A stretch of DNA of 64,000 nucleotides from G963668345 sp965206025. Its GTDB lineage: Bacteria > Acidobacteriota > Terriglobia > Bryobacterales > UBA6623. The stretch lies in contig CBDBIU010000003.1 in NCBI GenBank assembly GCA_965206025.1, forward strand, positions 434,001 to 498,000, written 5' to 3'. Shown here piece after piece: positions 8,878 through 17,536 of this stretch. The notes under the pieces were generated by a model. It had not been told where the DNA came from, searched no databases, and saw only the letters and a list, made by a program, of their open reading frames with translations. The translations under genes and the position numbers were made by a program. The first letter of the stretch is position 1, and the number at the start of each line of letters is the position of its first letter.

Positions 8878-9252
8878 GCGATGCGCGCTCGTGCGCGAAG
8901 AAAGCCTGCTAATTCTAACATCCGGGGGGTTGTAGTCAGCGAGCGCGGGCGGGTGTTACCGGCGTTCCCCAAGTCTCTTGCAGCCGGCGCTCGCGCTACG
9001 GGCTCGCCGGCGGTTCACGACACTTCCGGCCGAGCGCAAACAACAATATGACCCCATACAACCCCAAACCCTTGACACCCCACGGTATGCTGGGAACACC
9101 AGCGGTTTTGCGTTCGATGGCCGAGTTTATAGGTGAAATGCGGCCAAACCCGGCCAAATCAGCTACAAAATTACCGCGTCATCCAACAGCATCACAGCGT
9201 ACCCAAAAAAGAGACCGTCTGTGACAGTTCGGCGGGCGCCGACTACCCTCCC
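8878..9252. other. Divergent intergenic region
   Basis: This is the 375-base gap between the acyl-CoA dehydrogenase and the CoA-ligase operon. A TTGACA lies at about 9073, but no good -10 element is found at the right spacing. I see no gene. The long open frame running into the ligase start lacks homology before MKVLEFETKELL. Confidence 0.4.
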
Positions 9253-10425
9253 ATGAAGGTCCTCGAGTTTGAAACCAAGGAACTTCTCAAGGGCCGGGGG
9301 ATTCTAGTTCCCGCCGGGCGGCTCGCGGTCTCCGCCGAAGAAGCCGCGTCCGTAGCGAAGGACATCGGGGGGCCGGTGGTCGTAAAGGCCCAAATCCCGA
9401 TGGCCCGCCGTTTGAAGGCCGGCGGCATCCGTTTTGCCGCCTCGTCTGAGGAGGCTTCGGCCGCGACCCGCGAATTGCTGGGGTCGACCGTTCTCGGTTT
9501 TCGCGTAAACCACGTTCTGGTGGAAGAGAGGATTGCGACCCAAACGGAAGCTTTTCTCGGCGTCGCCTACGACGCCGACTCCCGGTCCGCCGTAGTTCTG
9601 GGATCGCGATCCGGAGGGACCGACGTGGAGGCCTCTCAGGCCGTAGTCCGAAGATCGTTTTCGGTGAAGGATCCCCTGCCAAATGAGTTCGGGCGCGAAC
9701 TGGCGCGAGATCTCGGTTTCGGTGATCAGCAAGCCGGCCCGCCGGCAAGCCTGGCGATGACCTTAGCGCGATGCTTTGTCGACTGGGATGCCCTCACCCT
9801 CGAGCTGAACCCGGTTGCCCTCGACTCGCAAGGCGAGTGGACGGCGCTCGACGCGCACCTCGAGATGGACGACGATGCGGCCTATCGCCAACAGGAACTG
9901 CTGACGCGGCTTCCGCTCAGCGCAAAGCTGTCCGACACTCGATCGGAGTTCGAACGCGCGGCGGCCCGGATTGACAGCGCCGATCACCGGGGCGTAGCGG
10001 GGCGACTCATCGGATTCGACGGGAATCTGGGTCTGCTGATCGGCGGGGGCGGGGCGAGCTTGACGGCAATGGACGCCATCCTGGACGCCGGCCTAAAACC
10101 CGCCAACTATTGTGAAATCGGCGGCAACCCCAGCGTTTGGAAAATCAAAGAGCTGACCAAGTTGATCCTCGCCCGGCCCCGGGTCGAAAAGCTCGCGATC
10201 ATCATGAACGTGGTCAGCAACACGCGAGTCGATCTCGTCGCCCGGGGAGTCATCAAGGGCGTGCTCGAGTTGGGTCTCGATCCGCGGAAGATCATCGCCG
10301 CGTTCCGCATCCCCGGCTCGTGGGAGGAGGAAGGCAAAGCGATTCTGCGCCACTACGGAGTCGAGTTTCTGGGGCGGGAAACCGGCATTGACAAGGCCGT
10401 TGAGCGAATCCGATGCCAATCCTAG
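9253..10425 (+). CDS. ADP-forming acyl-CoA ligase, beta (ATP-grasp) subunit; possible citryl-CoA synthetase large subunit
   Basis: A 390-residue homologue of succinyl-CoA synthetase beta. MKVLEFETKELLKGRGI is the typical N-terminus, which fixes the start at this ATG. The ATP-grasp domain follows, with ALTLELNPVALDSQGEWTAL holding metal-binding residues. The C-terminal CoA-ligase domain carries GNLGLLIGGGGASLTAMDAI and NYCEIGGNP. It overlaps the alpha-subunit gene by 13 bases. The downstream lyase-like gene suggests citrate rather than succinate as substrate (as in CcsA of Hydrogenobacter), but succinate, malate or another acid cannot be excluded from sequence. Confidence 0.85.
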   Translation: MKVLEFETKELLKGRGILVPAGRLAVSAEEAASVAKDIGGPVVVKAQIPMARRLKAGGIRFAASSEEASAATRELLGSTVLGFRVNHVLVEERIATQTEAFLGVAYDADSRSAVVLGSRSGGTDVEASQAVVRRSFSVKDPLPNEFGRELARDLGFGDQQAGPPASLAMTLARCFVDWDALTLELNPVALDSQGEWTALDAHLEMDDDAAYRQQELLTRLPLSAKLSDTRSEFERAAARIDSADHRGVAGRLIGFDGNLGLLIGGGGASLTAMDAILDAGLKPANYCEIGGNPSVWKIKELTKLILARPRVEKLAIIMNVVSNTRVDLVARGVIKGVLELGLDPRKIIAAFRIPGSWEEEGKAILRHYGVEFLGRETGIDKAVERIRCQS

Positions 10426-11318
10426 CCGATAGCGACACCCGCGTGTTGGTGCAAGGGATCACCGGGCGCGAGGCGGCGACGTTCACGGCCGAGTCCATCC
10501 GCTACGGAACGCGCATCGTGGCCGGTGTTACGCCGGGGAAAGGGGGATTGAAGGTTCATGACGTGCCCGTCTTCGATACGGTCGCAGCGGCTTTAGAAGA
10601 GCAGCCCTCGAGGGCGACCATAATCTCCGTCCCCCCGGGAGCCGCGCGAGCCGCCGCCTGGGAAGCTTTGGACAGTGGTCTCCGGCTGCTGGTCGTTGTC
10701 ACCGAGCGCATCCCCCGACTGGACGTAGTCGCCATGTTGGAGCACGCCCGAGACAAAGGGGCGCGCGTCATTGGCCCCAACAGCTTGGGGGTGATCTCTC
10801 CGCACCGCTCTCGAATCGGCATGTGCGGCGGGTCGGCGGACGCCGTCCGGCAGGCCTATTCGCCCGGCCGTGTGGGCGTCGTCTCGCGCAGCGGCGGCAT
10901 GATGACCGAGATCGCCAGCCTCCTCACGCAGTCGGGCATCGGACAAAGTACTTGCGTAAGCATCGGCGGAGACCCTATTGTAGGATCGACTTTCGTGGAC
11001 CTGCTGCCACTCTACGAAGCGGATTCCGAGACGAAAGCAGTGGTTTTGTTCTGCGAACCCGGCGGCACGATGGAGGAGCAGTTGGCCGAGCATGTTCGGA
11101 CGCGGCCCAGCCGGCTGCCGTTGGTAGCTTTCGTGGCGGGGAGATTTGCCGACCGGATGCAAGGTGTCCGATTCGGCCACGCCGGCGCCATTGTCGAGGG
11201 AACAAGAGGCAGCCCCGCGGGGAAGATGGAGGTCCTCCGAAAGGCCGGCGTGCGGGTGGCGGAAAAACTGTCGCAGATTCCCAAGCTCGTCCGGCAAGCG
11301 TTGGACGAAAGGCAGTAG
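10413..11318 (+). CDS. ADP-forming acyl-CoA ligase, alpha subunit; possible citryl-CoA synthetase small subunit
   Basis: A 301-residue homologue of succinyl-CoA synthetase alpha. MPILADSDTRVLVQGITGRE begins the CoA-binding Rossmann domain. RVGVVSRSGGMMTEIA and CVSIGGDPIVGSTFVDLLPL are conserved. FGHAGAIVEGTRGSPAGK near residue 250 carries the histidine that is transiently phosphorylated. The ATG overlaps the beta gene, which indicates translational coupling. Size and order match two-subunit ligases of the SucCD, malate thiokinase and citryl-CoA synthetase types. Confidence 0.88.
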   Translation: MPILADSDTRVLVQGITGREAATFTAESIRYGTRIVAGVTPGKGGLKVHDVPVFDTVAAALEEQPSRATIISVPPGAARAAAWEALDSGLRLLVVVTERIPRLDVVAMLEHARDKGARVIGPNSLGVISPHRSRIGMCGGSADAVRQAYSPGRVGVVSRSGGMMTEIASLLTQSGIGQSTCVSIGGDPIVGSTFVDLLPLYEADSETKAVVLFCEPGGTMEEQLAEHVRTRPSRLPLVAFVAGRFADRMQGVRFGHAGAIVEGTRGSPAGKMEVLRKAGVRVAEKLSQIPKLVRQALDERQ

Positions 11319-11322
11319 GTGG

Positions 11323-11568
11323 ATGGGCGTCTTTATACATGTTGAAGTGATCGAGAGCCGGATGGCGCCAGGCCACCGGCAAGAGTTGGTTTCGCTGTGT
11401 CCGGTGGACATTTTCCAATTGGCCGGAGAGAAATTGACGGTGCAGGCCGAGCAGGAAGACGAGTGCACGCTGTGCGAGTTGTGCCTCGATGCTGCTCCCG
11501 CGGGCGCGGTGACGATTCGCAAGACCTACAAAGACGAAACCTTGGTCTCACGGGGAGGCGGAGGGTGA
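11323..11568 (+). CDS. Small ferredoxin-like protein with one 4Fe-4S site
   Basis: An 81-residue protein starting 4 bases after the alpha-subunit stop. It has the layout of a 2[4Fe-4S] ferredoxin in which one site has been lost. The first motif keeps only its Cys-Pro (C26 in SLCPVDIF). The second keeps C48, C51 and C54 (ECTLCELCLDAAP), but the fourth cysteine is Ala58, with Pro59 retained. The remaining four cysteines are just those that hold a single cluster in the two-cluster fold. Electron transfer or a structural role is possible. Its stop overlaps the start of the lyase gene. Confidence 0.75.
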   Translation: MGVFIHVEVIESRMAPGHRQELVSLCPVDIFQLAGEKLTVQAEQEDECTLCELCLDAAPAGAVTIRKTYKDETLVSRGGGG

Positions 11569-12353
11569 GTCAAGACTTCTGGCGCACCGAAATCTCGAAA
11601 GTAGAGCCGAACCGGATCGAGGTGCGCGGTTATGACATTCAGGGCCTGATCCGCCAAGGCAGCTTCGGGGATATCGTCTACCTGCTTTTCAAGGGCGAAT
11701 GGCCCCGGCGTGGAGAAGGACGCCTGGTGGAGGCGATTTTGGTATCGACGTGCGACCACAGTCTGGCCGCCCCCTCGACGGATGCGACTCGGCTGGTGGC
11801 ATCCTGCGGAGTCCCGCTGCCTTCGGCGGTTGCGGCGGGACTTTTAGGGATCGGCGACTACCACGCCGGCGCCATCGAGGGCTGCGCTCGGACATTAGCT
11901 GAGGGACTTCCCGACGGAGAGGACGACCTAGCGGGCGCGGCGGACCGTTTGGTGGCGTCGGTACGCGGCAAGGGCGAGCGCTTCCTCGGATACGGCCACC
12001 CTTTACATCAGGAAGATCCCCGGGTTCCGCCGCTTCTGGAGATCGCCGAGGAACGGGGACTGGCGAACCGCTGGGTCGGGTTCGCGCGGCAGATCGAGCG
12101 CGCCCTCGAACAGCAAGTGGGGCGGCCGCTGCCGCTCAACGTCGACGGGGCGATTGCCGCCCTGCTGCTCGAAATGGAGATGGACTGGCGCCTGGGCAAA
12201 GCCTTCTTTTTGATTTCACGGGCAGCCGGCCTCTCCGCCCACTACCTGGAGCAGGTAACCCGCGAACCGCCGTTTAAGTCCGCCTCCTACGACGAGATCG
12301 TCTATGATGGGCCGCCTCCGCGTCCTCTACCCGACCCCGACGGCGAGGGTTAG
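11565..12353 (+). CDS. Citrate synthase superfamily protein, citryl-CoA lyase-like
   Basis: A 262-residue protein, much shorter than citrate synthase (about 430) and close in size to stand-alone citryl-CoA lyase or the lyase domain of ATP-citrate lyase. Catalytic positions align: His100 in GDYHAGAIEG, His145 in FLGYGHPLHQEDPR and Asp194 in LNVDGAIAALLLEM. The GTG start shares GTGA with the ferredoxin stop and follows GGGAGGCGGAGG. With the ligase pair upstream, the likely reaction is cleavage of citryl-CoA to acetyl-CoA and oxaloacetate; a different hydroxyacyl-CoA is possible. Confidence 0.8.
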   Translation: MSQDFWRTEISKVEPNRIEVRGYDIQGLIRQGSFGDIVYLLFKGEWPRRGEGRLVEAILVSTCDHSLAAPSTDATRLVASCGVPLPSAVAAGLLGIGDYHAGAIEGCARTLAEGLPDGEDDLAGAADRLVASVRGKGERFLGYGHPLHQEDPRVPPLLEIAEERGLANRWVGFARQIERALEQQVGRPLPLNVDGAIAALLLEMEMDWRLGKAFFLISRAAGLSAHYLEQVTREPPFKSASYDEIVYDGPPPRPLPDPDGEG

Positions 12354-12363
12354 CAGCCCAGAC

Positions 12364-12400
12364 TAGCGAACTTTTCTTGCCACCTGACGGTTGCAAAACA
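12364..12400. repeat. Dispersed element remnant (one end)
   Basis: CTAGCGAACTTTTCTTGCCA followed by CCTGACGGTTGCAAAACACG is a degraded left end of the palindromic element. No partner end was found before thiL. Confidence 0.5.
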
Positions 12401-12465
12401 CGGGTTACGCCAACCTTGATTAGGTCATAATTGGAGGGGTTCCCTAGAGGCAGTCAGCCCGGTCA

Positions 12466-13407
12466 ATGCGAGTTAACGAAGAGGAAATCGTAAGCGATAT
12501 TCTGCGGCAAGCTTCGCGCGGGCCGCGGCGCGGGGTGAGTGTCGGCGTGGGAGACGACGCGGCGGTCGTCGCGGCTCCCCCGAGCGGGGAGCGGCTGCTG
12601 CTTTCCACCGACCAAGTCATCGAAGGGACGCACTTTATCCCCGATCTGCACCCGCCGCGCGCTCTCGGCCACAAGTGCCTGGCCCGTGCGCTGAGTGATA
12701 TCGCGGCCATGGGCGGAGCGCCCTGCTACTTCTTGCTGTCGCTGTGCCTGCCGGCCTGGGTGGATCGCGATTGGCTTCGCGCATATCTAGCCGGCCTGCT
12801 CAGGCTGAGCAGGCGCTGTCGGGTGCCCCTGGTGGGCGGCGACGTTGCCGGCGGACAACAGTTCGGGGCGGACGTAGCGATAGTGGGCGCTGTAGGGGGC
12901 CGCCGCCTCCTGAGGCGCGGGGGAGCCAAGCCGGGCCACAGAATCTTCGTCTCCGGGCGGCTGGGTGGCTCCGCCCTCGGGCTCGAGCGCCTTAGCACGA
13001 AGACGTTCCCGGTCTCCGACCCGGCGATCCGACGGCATCTCTACCCGCGGCCGCGCCTGGAGTTGGGCCGTTTTCTGCGCGAGCGGGTCGGCGCGACCGC
13101 CGCGATGGACTTGAGCGATGGCCTATCCACCGACCTCGAGCGGCTGGCCAACGCCGGCGGGGTCGGCGCTGAAATCGATGAGCGTGCGGTGCCGCGATTT
13201 CGAGGCGCGACGGCGGCGCAAGCACTCCACGGGGGCGAGGATTACGAACTTCTGTTCACGGTCCCGGCGAAGAAGAAGGTTCCTCCCAGCTTCCGGCGCA
13301 TTCGCTTGACCCAGGTGGGCCGAGTCCGCTCCGAACCGGGGATCGTTTTGCTTTCAGAAGATGGGCCTCGCGCATTGCAGCCGGAAGGCTTCGAGCACTT
13401 CCGCTAG
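12466..13407 (+). CDS. thiL: Thiamine-monophosphate kinase
   Basis: A 313-residue enzyme of the PurM-like ATP-binding fold that phosphorylates thiamine monophosphate to thiamine diphosphate. Motifs seen: SVGVGDDAAVVA near the N-terminus, LLSTDQVIEGTHF, LARALSDIAAMGGAP, PLVGGDVAGG and, near the C-terminus, MDLSDGLSTDLERLA and HGGEDYELLFTV. Length is typical. No other thiamine gene is adjacent. Its stop TAG is part of the end of a dispersed palindromic element. Confidence 0.95.
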   Translation: MRVNEEEIVSDILRQASRGPRRGVSVGVGDDAAVVAAPPSGERLLLSTDQVIEGTHFIPDLHPPRALGHKCLARALSDIAAMGGAPCYFLLSLCLPAWVDRDWLRAYLAGLLRLSRRCRVPLVGGDVAGGQQFGADVAIVGAVGGRRLLRRGGAKPGHRIFVSGRLGGSALGLERLSTKTFPVSDPAIRRHLYPRPRLELGRFLRERVGATAAMDLSDGLSTDLERLANAGGVGAEIDERAVPRFRGATAAQALHGGEDYELLFTVPAKKKVPPSFRRIRLTQVGRVRSEPGIVLLSEDGPRALQPEGFEHFR

Positions 13408-13478
13408 TCCGCTTTTCTCGCCACGCGGCGAGGCGAAGTGCGCGAGAAGACCGTCAGGTGGTGAGAAATGCGGACTAA
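13404..13478. repeat. Dispersed palindromic element, short copy (75 bp)
   Basis: The left end is CTAGTCCGCTTTTCTCGCCA and the right end, reverse-complemented, TTAGTCCGCATTTCTCACCA. The interior is reduced to about 35 bases (GGCGAGGCGAAGTGCGCGAG, then AAGACCGTCAG). Both ends carry TCCGC where other copies have CCCGC, so the change is paired across the palindrome. The left TAG is the stop codon of thiL. Confidence 0.85.
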
Positions 13479-13718
13479 CCACAAGACAGAGCAAGTGAGC
13501 ACCGAACAGAGCCGTGCCCGTTAGGGCGCGGGCACGCGGGCTAACAACCGCGGCTCTATGCGGCTGAGTCGGAGCGTGGGTACAGCACGGCCCAGGACCA
13601 ATCCGCGCTAGTATATTGCCAGTGACAGGGATCAGGCGGTGTCCTGTCAGAAGCTAGCCGATTTGCAGCTGCGGCCTTTAAACGCAGCGGGTCCATCCCC
13701 GGCAACGGGCTAAGAATC
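13479..13718. other. Intergenic region with nested inverted repeats
   Basis: AGAGCCG (13508-13514) pairs with CGGCTCT (13551-13557), and inside it CGTGCCCG (13513-13520) pairs with CGGGCACG (13529-13536). This could fold as a strong stem, perhaps a terminator-like or RNA structure, though no U-run follows. The remainder shows no gene. Confidence 0.5.
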
Positions 13719-14780
13719 ATGCTCACTCGCAGAGAACTCATGAAGCTGGCGGGTTCCGCGCCGGCCTGGGTTCCGCTGTCAACTAAGTGGGGCGGGGCGC
13801 AGCGGCGCGGCAGCCTGGGAATCGCCTCAGCCTCGTTTACGCAGCGCATGCGAGCTGAGCGGCGCGGCGGCGCGGAAAAACCCCTCTCCGATCCGTTCCA
13901 CTTGCTCGAGTACTGTCACCGCCTCGGGGCCGGCGGCGTGGAAATTTCCGCCGAATCCCTGGACCCCGATTCGATAAGACGCTTCCGCGGGAGGGTGGAA
14001 TCCGCGGGCATGTACGTAGAAGTGGCTGTCCGCCTGCCTCACGACCAGTCCGACGTCTCCGAGTTCCGGGACAGCCTCCGCGCCGCGAAGGGCGTCGGTG
14101 CGTCCGTTGTCAGAACCACTCTACTGGCGCGGCCCCGCTACTTGGCCCTCGACAGCGCCGAGGAGTTGCGGCATTTTACTCAGCAGGCGTGGAAATCGGT
14201 GACGCTGGCGGAAAACGCCCTCCGCAGGCGGCGGATGAAACTGGCCATCGAAACCCACCGAGGTGTGCGGATCGAAGAGTTGCTCAGCATCATGAAACAG
14301 ATCAGCAGCGAGTTCGTAGGCGTCTGCGTCGACCCCGCGAACAGCCTCGCTCTGCTCGAATCGCCGCGGGAAACGGTCGAGATGCTCGCACCCTACGCCG
14401 TCTCGGTCCACCTGAAGGACATCGCCGTCAAAGAATCCGAGGAGGGCTTTTTATTGTCGGAAGTTGCGCTGGGCGAGGGCTTCCTTGACCTAAGGGCGAT
14501 CGTCGACGATCTACGGCAGGCTCGATCGAATATCCGCTTCAATCTGGAAGTTATGGCCGATGACCCAGTGGAAATCCCGTGCTTAGCCGGCCGCTACTGG
14601 CCGACGATGGGGCAAGTGCCCGGCTGGCGGCTGGCCAGCATCCTAAGTCTGGTGAAGCGAAAGCAGCAGGCTAAGCCACTGCCCCGCGTGAGCGACCTCC
14701 CTCCCCAAGAGCGCGTCAAGCTGGAGGACGAGAACGTACGCCGGTCGTTGGCTCACGCCAGCGAACTGCTCGGGCTGTAG
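13719..14780 (+). CDS. Tat-exported sugar phosphate isomerase/epimerase-like protein
   Basis: A 353-residue protein of the xylose-isomerase-like TIM-barrel family. The N-terminus MLTRRELMKLAGSAPAW is a twin-arginine signal, so the folded protein is likely exported. Barrel features include LGAGGVEISAESLD, KLAIETHRGVRIEELLSIMK, EFVGVCVDPANSLALLESP and VSVHLKDIAV, with acidic and histidine residues that bind a divalent metal in relatives. The substrate is unknown; such proteins act on sugars or inositols. It is not obviously part of an operon. Confidence 0.8.
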   Translation: MLTRRELMKLAGSAPAWVPLSTKWGGAQRRGSLGIASASFTQRMRAERRGGAEKPLSDPFHLLEYCHRLGAGGVEISAESLDPDSIRRFRGRVESAGMYVEVAVRLPHDQSDVSEFRDSLRAAKGVGASVVRTTLLARPRYLALDSAEELRHFTQQAWKSVTLAENALRRRRMKLAIETHRGVRIEELLSIMKQISSEFVGVCVDPANSLALLESPRETVEMLAPYAVSVHLKDIAVKESEEGFLLSEVALGEGFLDLRAIVDDLRQARSNIRFNLEVMADDPVEIPCLAGRYWPTMGQVPGWRLASILSLVKRKQQAKPLPRVSDLPPQERVKLEDENVRRSLAHASELLGL

Positions 14781-15010
14781 GGCAGGGACGCGAGGCCGTT
14801 CCCCGGGGACAACATGTCGGACCCCTGGACCGGCGCGCGATCTCGGAGAGGCCTGATTGCCGTGACACCTCCCTAGCGCCCCCAAAACCCCTAAAGCACT
14901 CATTTTTCTGTAATTTTCGCGGTCTCGGCGGCTCCGTCGAAACCCTCGTCGCGGTAGAATAAGAGGAGCCGTTCTACTTCCCTGAAACCCCCTTCAGAGA
15001 GGACACTTCT
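14781..15010. other. Leader region of gyrA
   Basis: A 230-base gap. No gene is seen. TAGAAT near 14956 could be a -10 element for gyrA, but no matching -35 is apparent. GAGAGGACA just before the TTG start is the ribosome binding site. Confidence 0.35.
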
Positions 15011-17536
15011 TTGGCCGATCAACCCCCCCAGCCTCCCACACAACTGCCCTTAGGCGGCAACGGAACACCGCAGAATTGGACGCCCATCGACATCGAAGTC
15101 GAGATGAAGAAGTCCTATCTCGACTACGCGATGAGCGTCATCATCGGGCGCGCGCTGCCGGACGTTCGCGACGGCCTCAAGCCCGTGCAGCGGCGCATCC
15201 TCTACGGCATGCTCGAAGCCGGCCTGCGCTCGAATCGCAGCTACCGCAAGGCGGCCAAGATCGTCGGCGAGGTGATGGGGAACTACCACCCGCACGGGGA
15301 TTCGTCGATCTACGACACCTTGGTTCGCATGGCGCAACCGTTCACGATGCGAAACATGCTGGTGGATGGGCAGGGCAATTTCGGCTCGGTGGACGGCGAC
15401 CCGCCGGCGGCCATGCGCTACACCGAAGCGCGTTTGACCGCCTTCTCGGAATCGCTGCTGCAAGAGCTTGACCAAGACACAGTCGACTTCCGGCCCAACT
15501 ATGACGACACCGCCCAGGAGCCGGAGTGTCTGCCCGCCGCGGCCCCGAATCTGATCGTCAACGGCGGCACCGGCATTGCGGTCGGCATGGCCACCAACAT
15601 TCCGCCCCACAACCTGCGGGAAATCATCGACGCGGCCATTCAGTTGATCGAGCACCCGAACACATCGCTCGACAAGGTCCTGGAGATCGTTCAGGGCCCC
15701 GATTTTCCCACGGGGGGCATGATTTGCGGTCGAGAAGGCGTCGTCAACGCCTACAAAACGGGTCGCGGCCATCTGACTATCCGGGCGCGCGCCCGGACAG
15801 AGGAGACCAGCAAGGAACGAACCTCCATCATTGTCAGCGAGATCCCCTACCAGGTGAACAAGTCGCGGCTGATCGAGCACGCCGCCGCCTTGGTCAACAA
15901 CAAGAAAATCGAGGGCATCTCCGATATCCGCGACGAAAGCGACCGCGACGGCATGCGCATCGTCTTCGACCTCAAGCGCGGGGAGCAGCCCGAAGTTATC
16001 CTCAACAATCTCTTTAAACACACGCAGATGCAGGCGGGTTACGGCATCATCTTCCTGGCCATCGTCAACGGCCAGCCGAGGGAACTGGGGCTGCTTGAGT
16101 ACCTGAAGCTGTTCATCGAGCACCGGATCGAGATCGTCCAGCGGCGAACGAACTACCTGCTGCGCAAGGCCCGGGATCGAGAGCACCTTCTGCTCGGCTT
16201 CCAGAAAGCCCTCGAGCACATGGATGCCATCATCAAGTTGATCCGCGCCTCGAAGAGTCCCGCGGAGGCTCGGCAGGGCCTAATGGACAGCTTCGAACTG
16301 ACCGAGCGTCAGGCCCAGGCCGTCATTGAAATGCAGTTGCAGCGCTTGACGGCGATGGAGCGCGAGAAGATCCTGGAAGAGCTGGCTGAAATCCAGCGCC
16401 GCATCGCCGAGTACTTGAAGATTCTCGGCTCCGACAAGGAGCTGCGTCGGGTCATCATCCAGGAGCTGCGCGACGTCAGGAAGAAGTTCGGCGACGAGCG
16501 GCGCACCGAGATCACCGGGCCGGTGGCGGACATCTCGATCGAGGACCTGATCGCCGACGAGGATATGGCCATCACGGTCACCCGCAACAGCTACCTCAAG
16601 CGGACGCCGGTGACCACCTATCGCCAACAGTCCCGCGGCGGCCGAGGCCGCATCGGCATGGGAACCAGGACCGAGGACTTCATCGAGAACCTGCTGATCG
16701 GCTCGGCTCACTCCTACGTTCTTGTTTTCACCAACCTAGGACGGCTCTATTGGCTCAAGGTGTACGGCATCCCCGAAGTCGGCGTGGCCGGACGGGGGAA
16801 GAATATCGTCAATCTCGTCAACTTGCAGGCGACCGAGAAGGTGCAGGCCTTCTTGCCGGTCAAGAAATTCGCCGAGGGCCAGTTCGTGGTCATGGCGACG
16901 CAGCGGGGGGTCATCAAGAAGTGCCCGTTGCCGGTGTTCAAACGGCCGATGGCCCGCGGCATAATCGCCATCAACCTCGACCAGGGCGATGAGCTCATCT
17001 CAGCGCATCTGACCGACGGCAAACAGCAGATCTTCGTGGCCACAAGGAAGGGCAAAGCGATCCGCTTCGACGAGAAGCACGTGCGGGCCATGGGCCGGCC
17101 CGCGCGGGGGGTCCGATCGATCCGGCTCGATCAGGACGACCATGTGGTCGGCATGCAGGCGGTGTCGGAGGACGTGCTGATCCTCAGCGTCACCGAGAAC
17201 GGCTTCGGGAAACGAACCAAACTCGAGGCCTATCGCGTGACGGCCCGTGGCGGCAAAGGGGTGATCAACATCAAGACGACCCGGCGCAACGGCAACGTCG
17301 TCGCCGTCATGAGGGTCTCGGCGGAAAATGATCTGATGATCATTACCCGCGGCGGCAAGATCATCCGTATCGGGGCGCACAAGATCCGCGCTACGGGCCG
17401 CTCGGCCCAGGGCGTCAAGCTCGTCAACTTGGGAGATGGCGACGAGATCGCCGCCGCCTGCGTCGTGCCCGACGGCCAACCGGGGCCCAACGGCAAGACC
17501 AACGGCGCCGACGGTCAAGGGGTTCTGATACAGTAG
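15011..17536 (+). CDS. gyrA: DNA gyrase subunit A
   Basis: An 841-residue subunit of the essential type II topoisomerase that introduces negative supercoils. The start is TTG with GAGAGGACA upstream. The catalytic tyrosine is Tyr137 in AAMRYTEARL. The quinolone-determining region reads HPHGDSSIYDTLVRMAQ with Ser98 and Asp102, the usual quinolone-susceptible residues. The C-terminal half forms the DNA-wrapping beta-pinwheel; SRGGRGRIGMG is its GyrA-box-like motif and distinguishes it from ParC. It lies about 5 kb upstream of dnaA and is separated from gyrB by larE, dnaA and dnaN. Confidence 0.97.
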   Translation: MADQPPQPPTQLPLGGNGTPQNWTPIDIEVEMKKSYLDYAMSVIIGRALPDVRDGLKPVQRRILYGMLEAGLRSNRSYRKAAKIVGEVMGNYHPHGDSSIYDTLVRMAQPFTMRNMLVDGQGNFGSVDGDPPAAMRYTEARLTAFSESLLQELDQDTVDFRPNYDDTAQEPECLPAAAPNLIVNGGTGIAVGMATNIPPHNLREIIDAAIQLIEHPNTSLDKVLEIVQGPDFPTGGMICGREGVVNAYKTGRGHLTIRARARTEETSKERTSIIVSEIPYQVNKSRLIEHAAALVNNKKIEGISDIRDESDRDGMRIVFDLKRGEQPEVILNNLFKHTQMQAGYGIIFLAIVNGQPRELGLLEYLKLFIEHRIEIVQRRTNYLLRKARDREHLLLGFQKALEHMDAIIKLIRASKSPAEARQGLMDSFELTERQAQAVIEMQLQRLTAMEREKILEELAEIQRRIAEYLKILGSDKELRRVIIQELRDVRKKFGDERRTEITGPVADISIEDLIADEDMAITVTRNSYLKRTPVTTYRQQSRGGRGRIGMGTRTEDFIENLLIGSAHSYVLVFTNLGRLYWLKVYGIPEVGVAGRGKNIVNLVNLQATEKVQAFLPVKKFAEGQFVVMATQRGVIKKCPLPVFKRPMARGIIAINLDQGDELISAHLTDGKQQIFVATRKGKAIRFDEKHVRAMGRPARGVRSIRLDQDDHVVGMQAVSEDVLILSVTENGFGKRTKLEAYRVTARGGKGVINIKTTRRNGNVVAVMRVSAENDLMIITRGGKIIRIGAHKIRATGRSAQGVKLVNLGDGDEIAAACVVPDGQPGPNGKTNGADGQGVLIQ

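Noticed and set aside
8203..9051. 282-codon frame antisense to the acyl-CoA dehydrogenase
   Set aside because: The composition is rich in Arg, Val and His as expected for a shadow frame; the opposite strand holds clear ACAD motifs.
9070..9110. TTGACA as a promoter -35 element before the CoA-ligase operon
   Set aside because: No acceptable -10 sequence lies 16-18 bases downstream.
10593..11522. 309-codon antisense frame over the CoA-ligase alpha gene
   Set aside because: There is no homology, and the plus strand has catalytic motifs in all parts.
15050..16219. 389-codon frame antisense to gyrA
   Set aside because: gyrA is certain here and the antisense translation shows no known domain.
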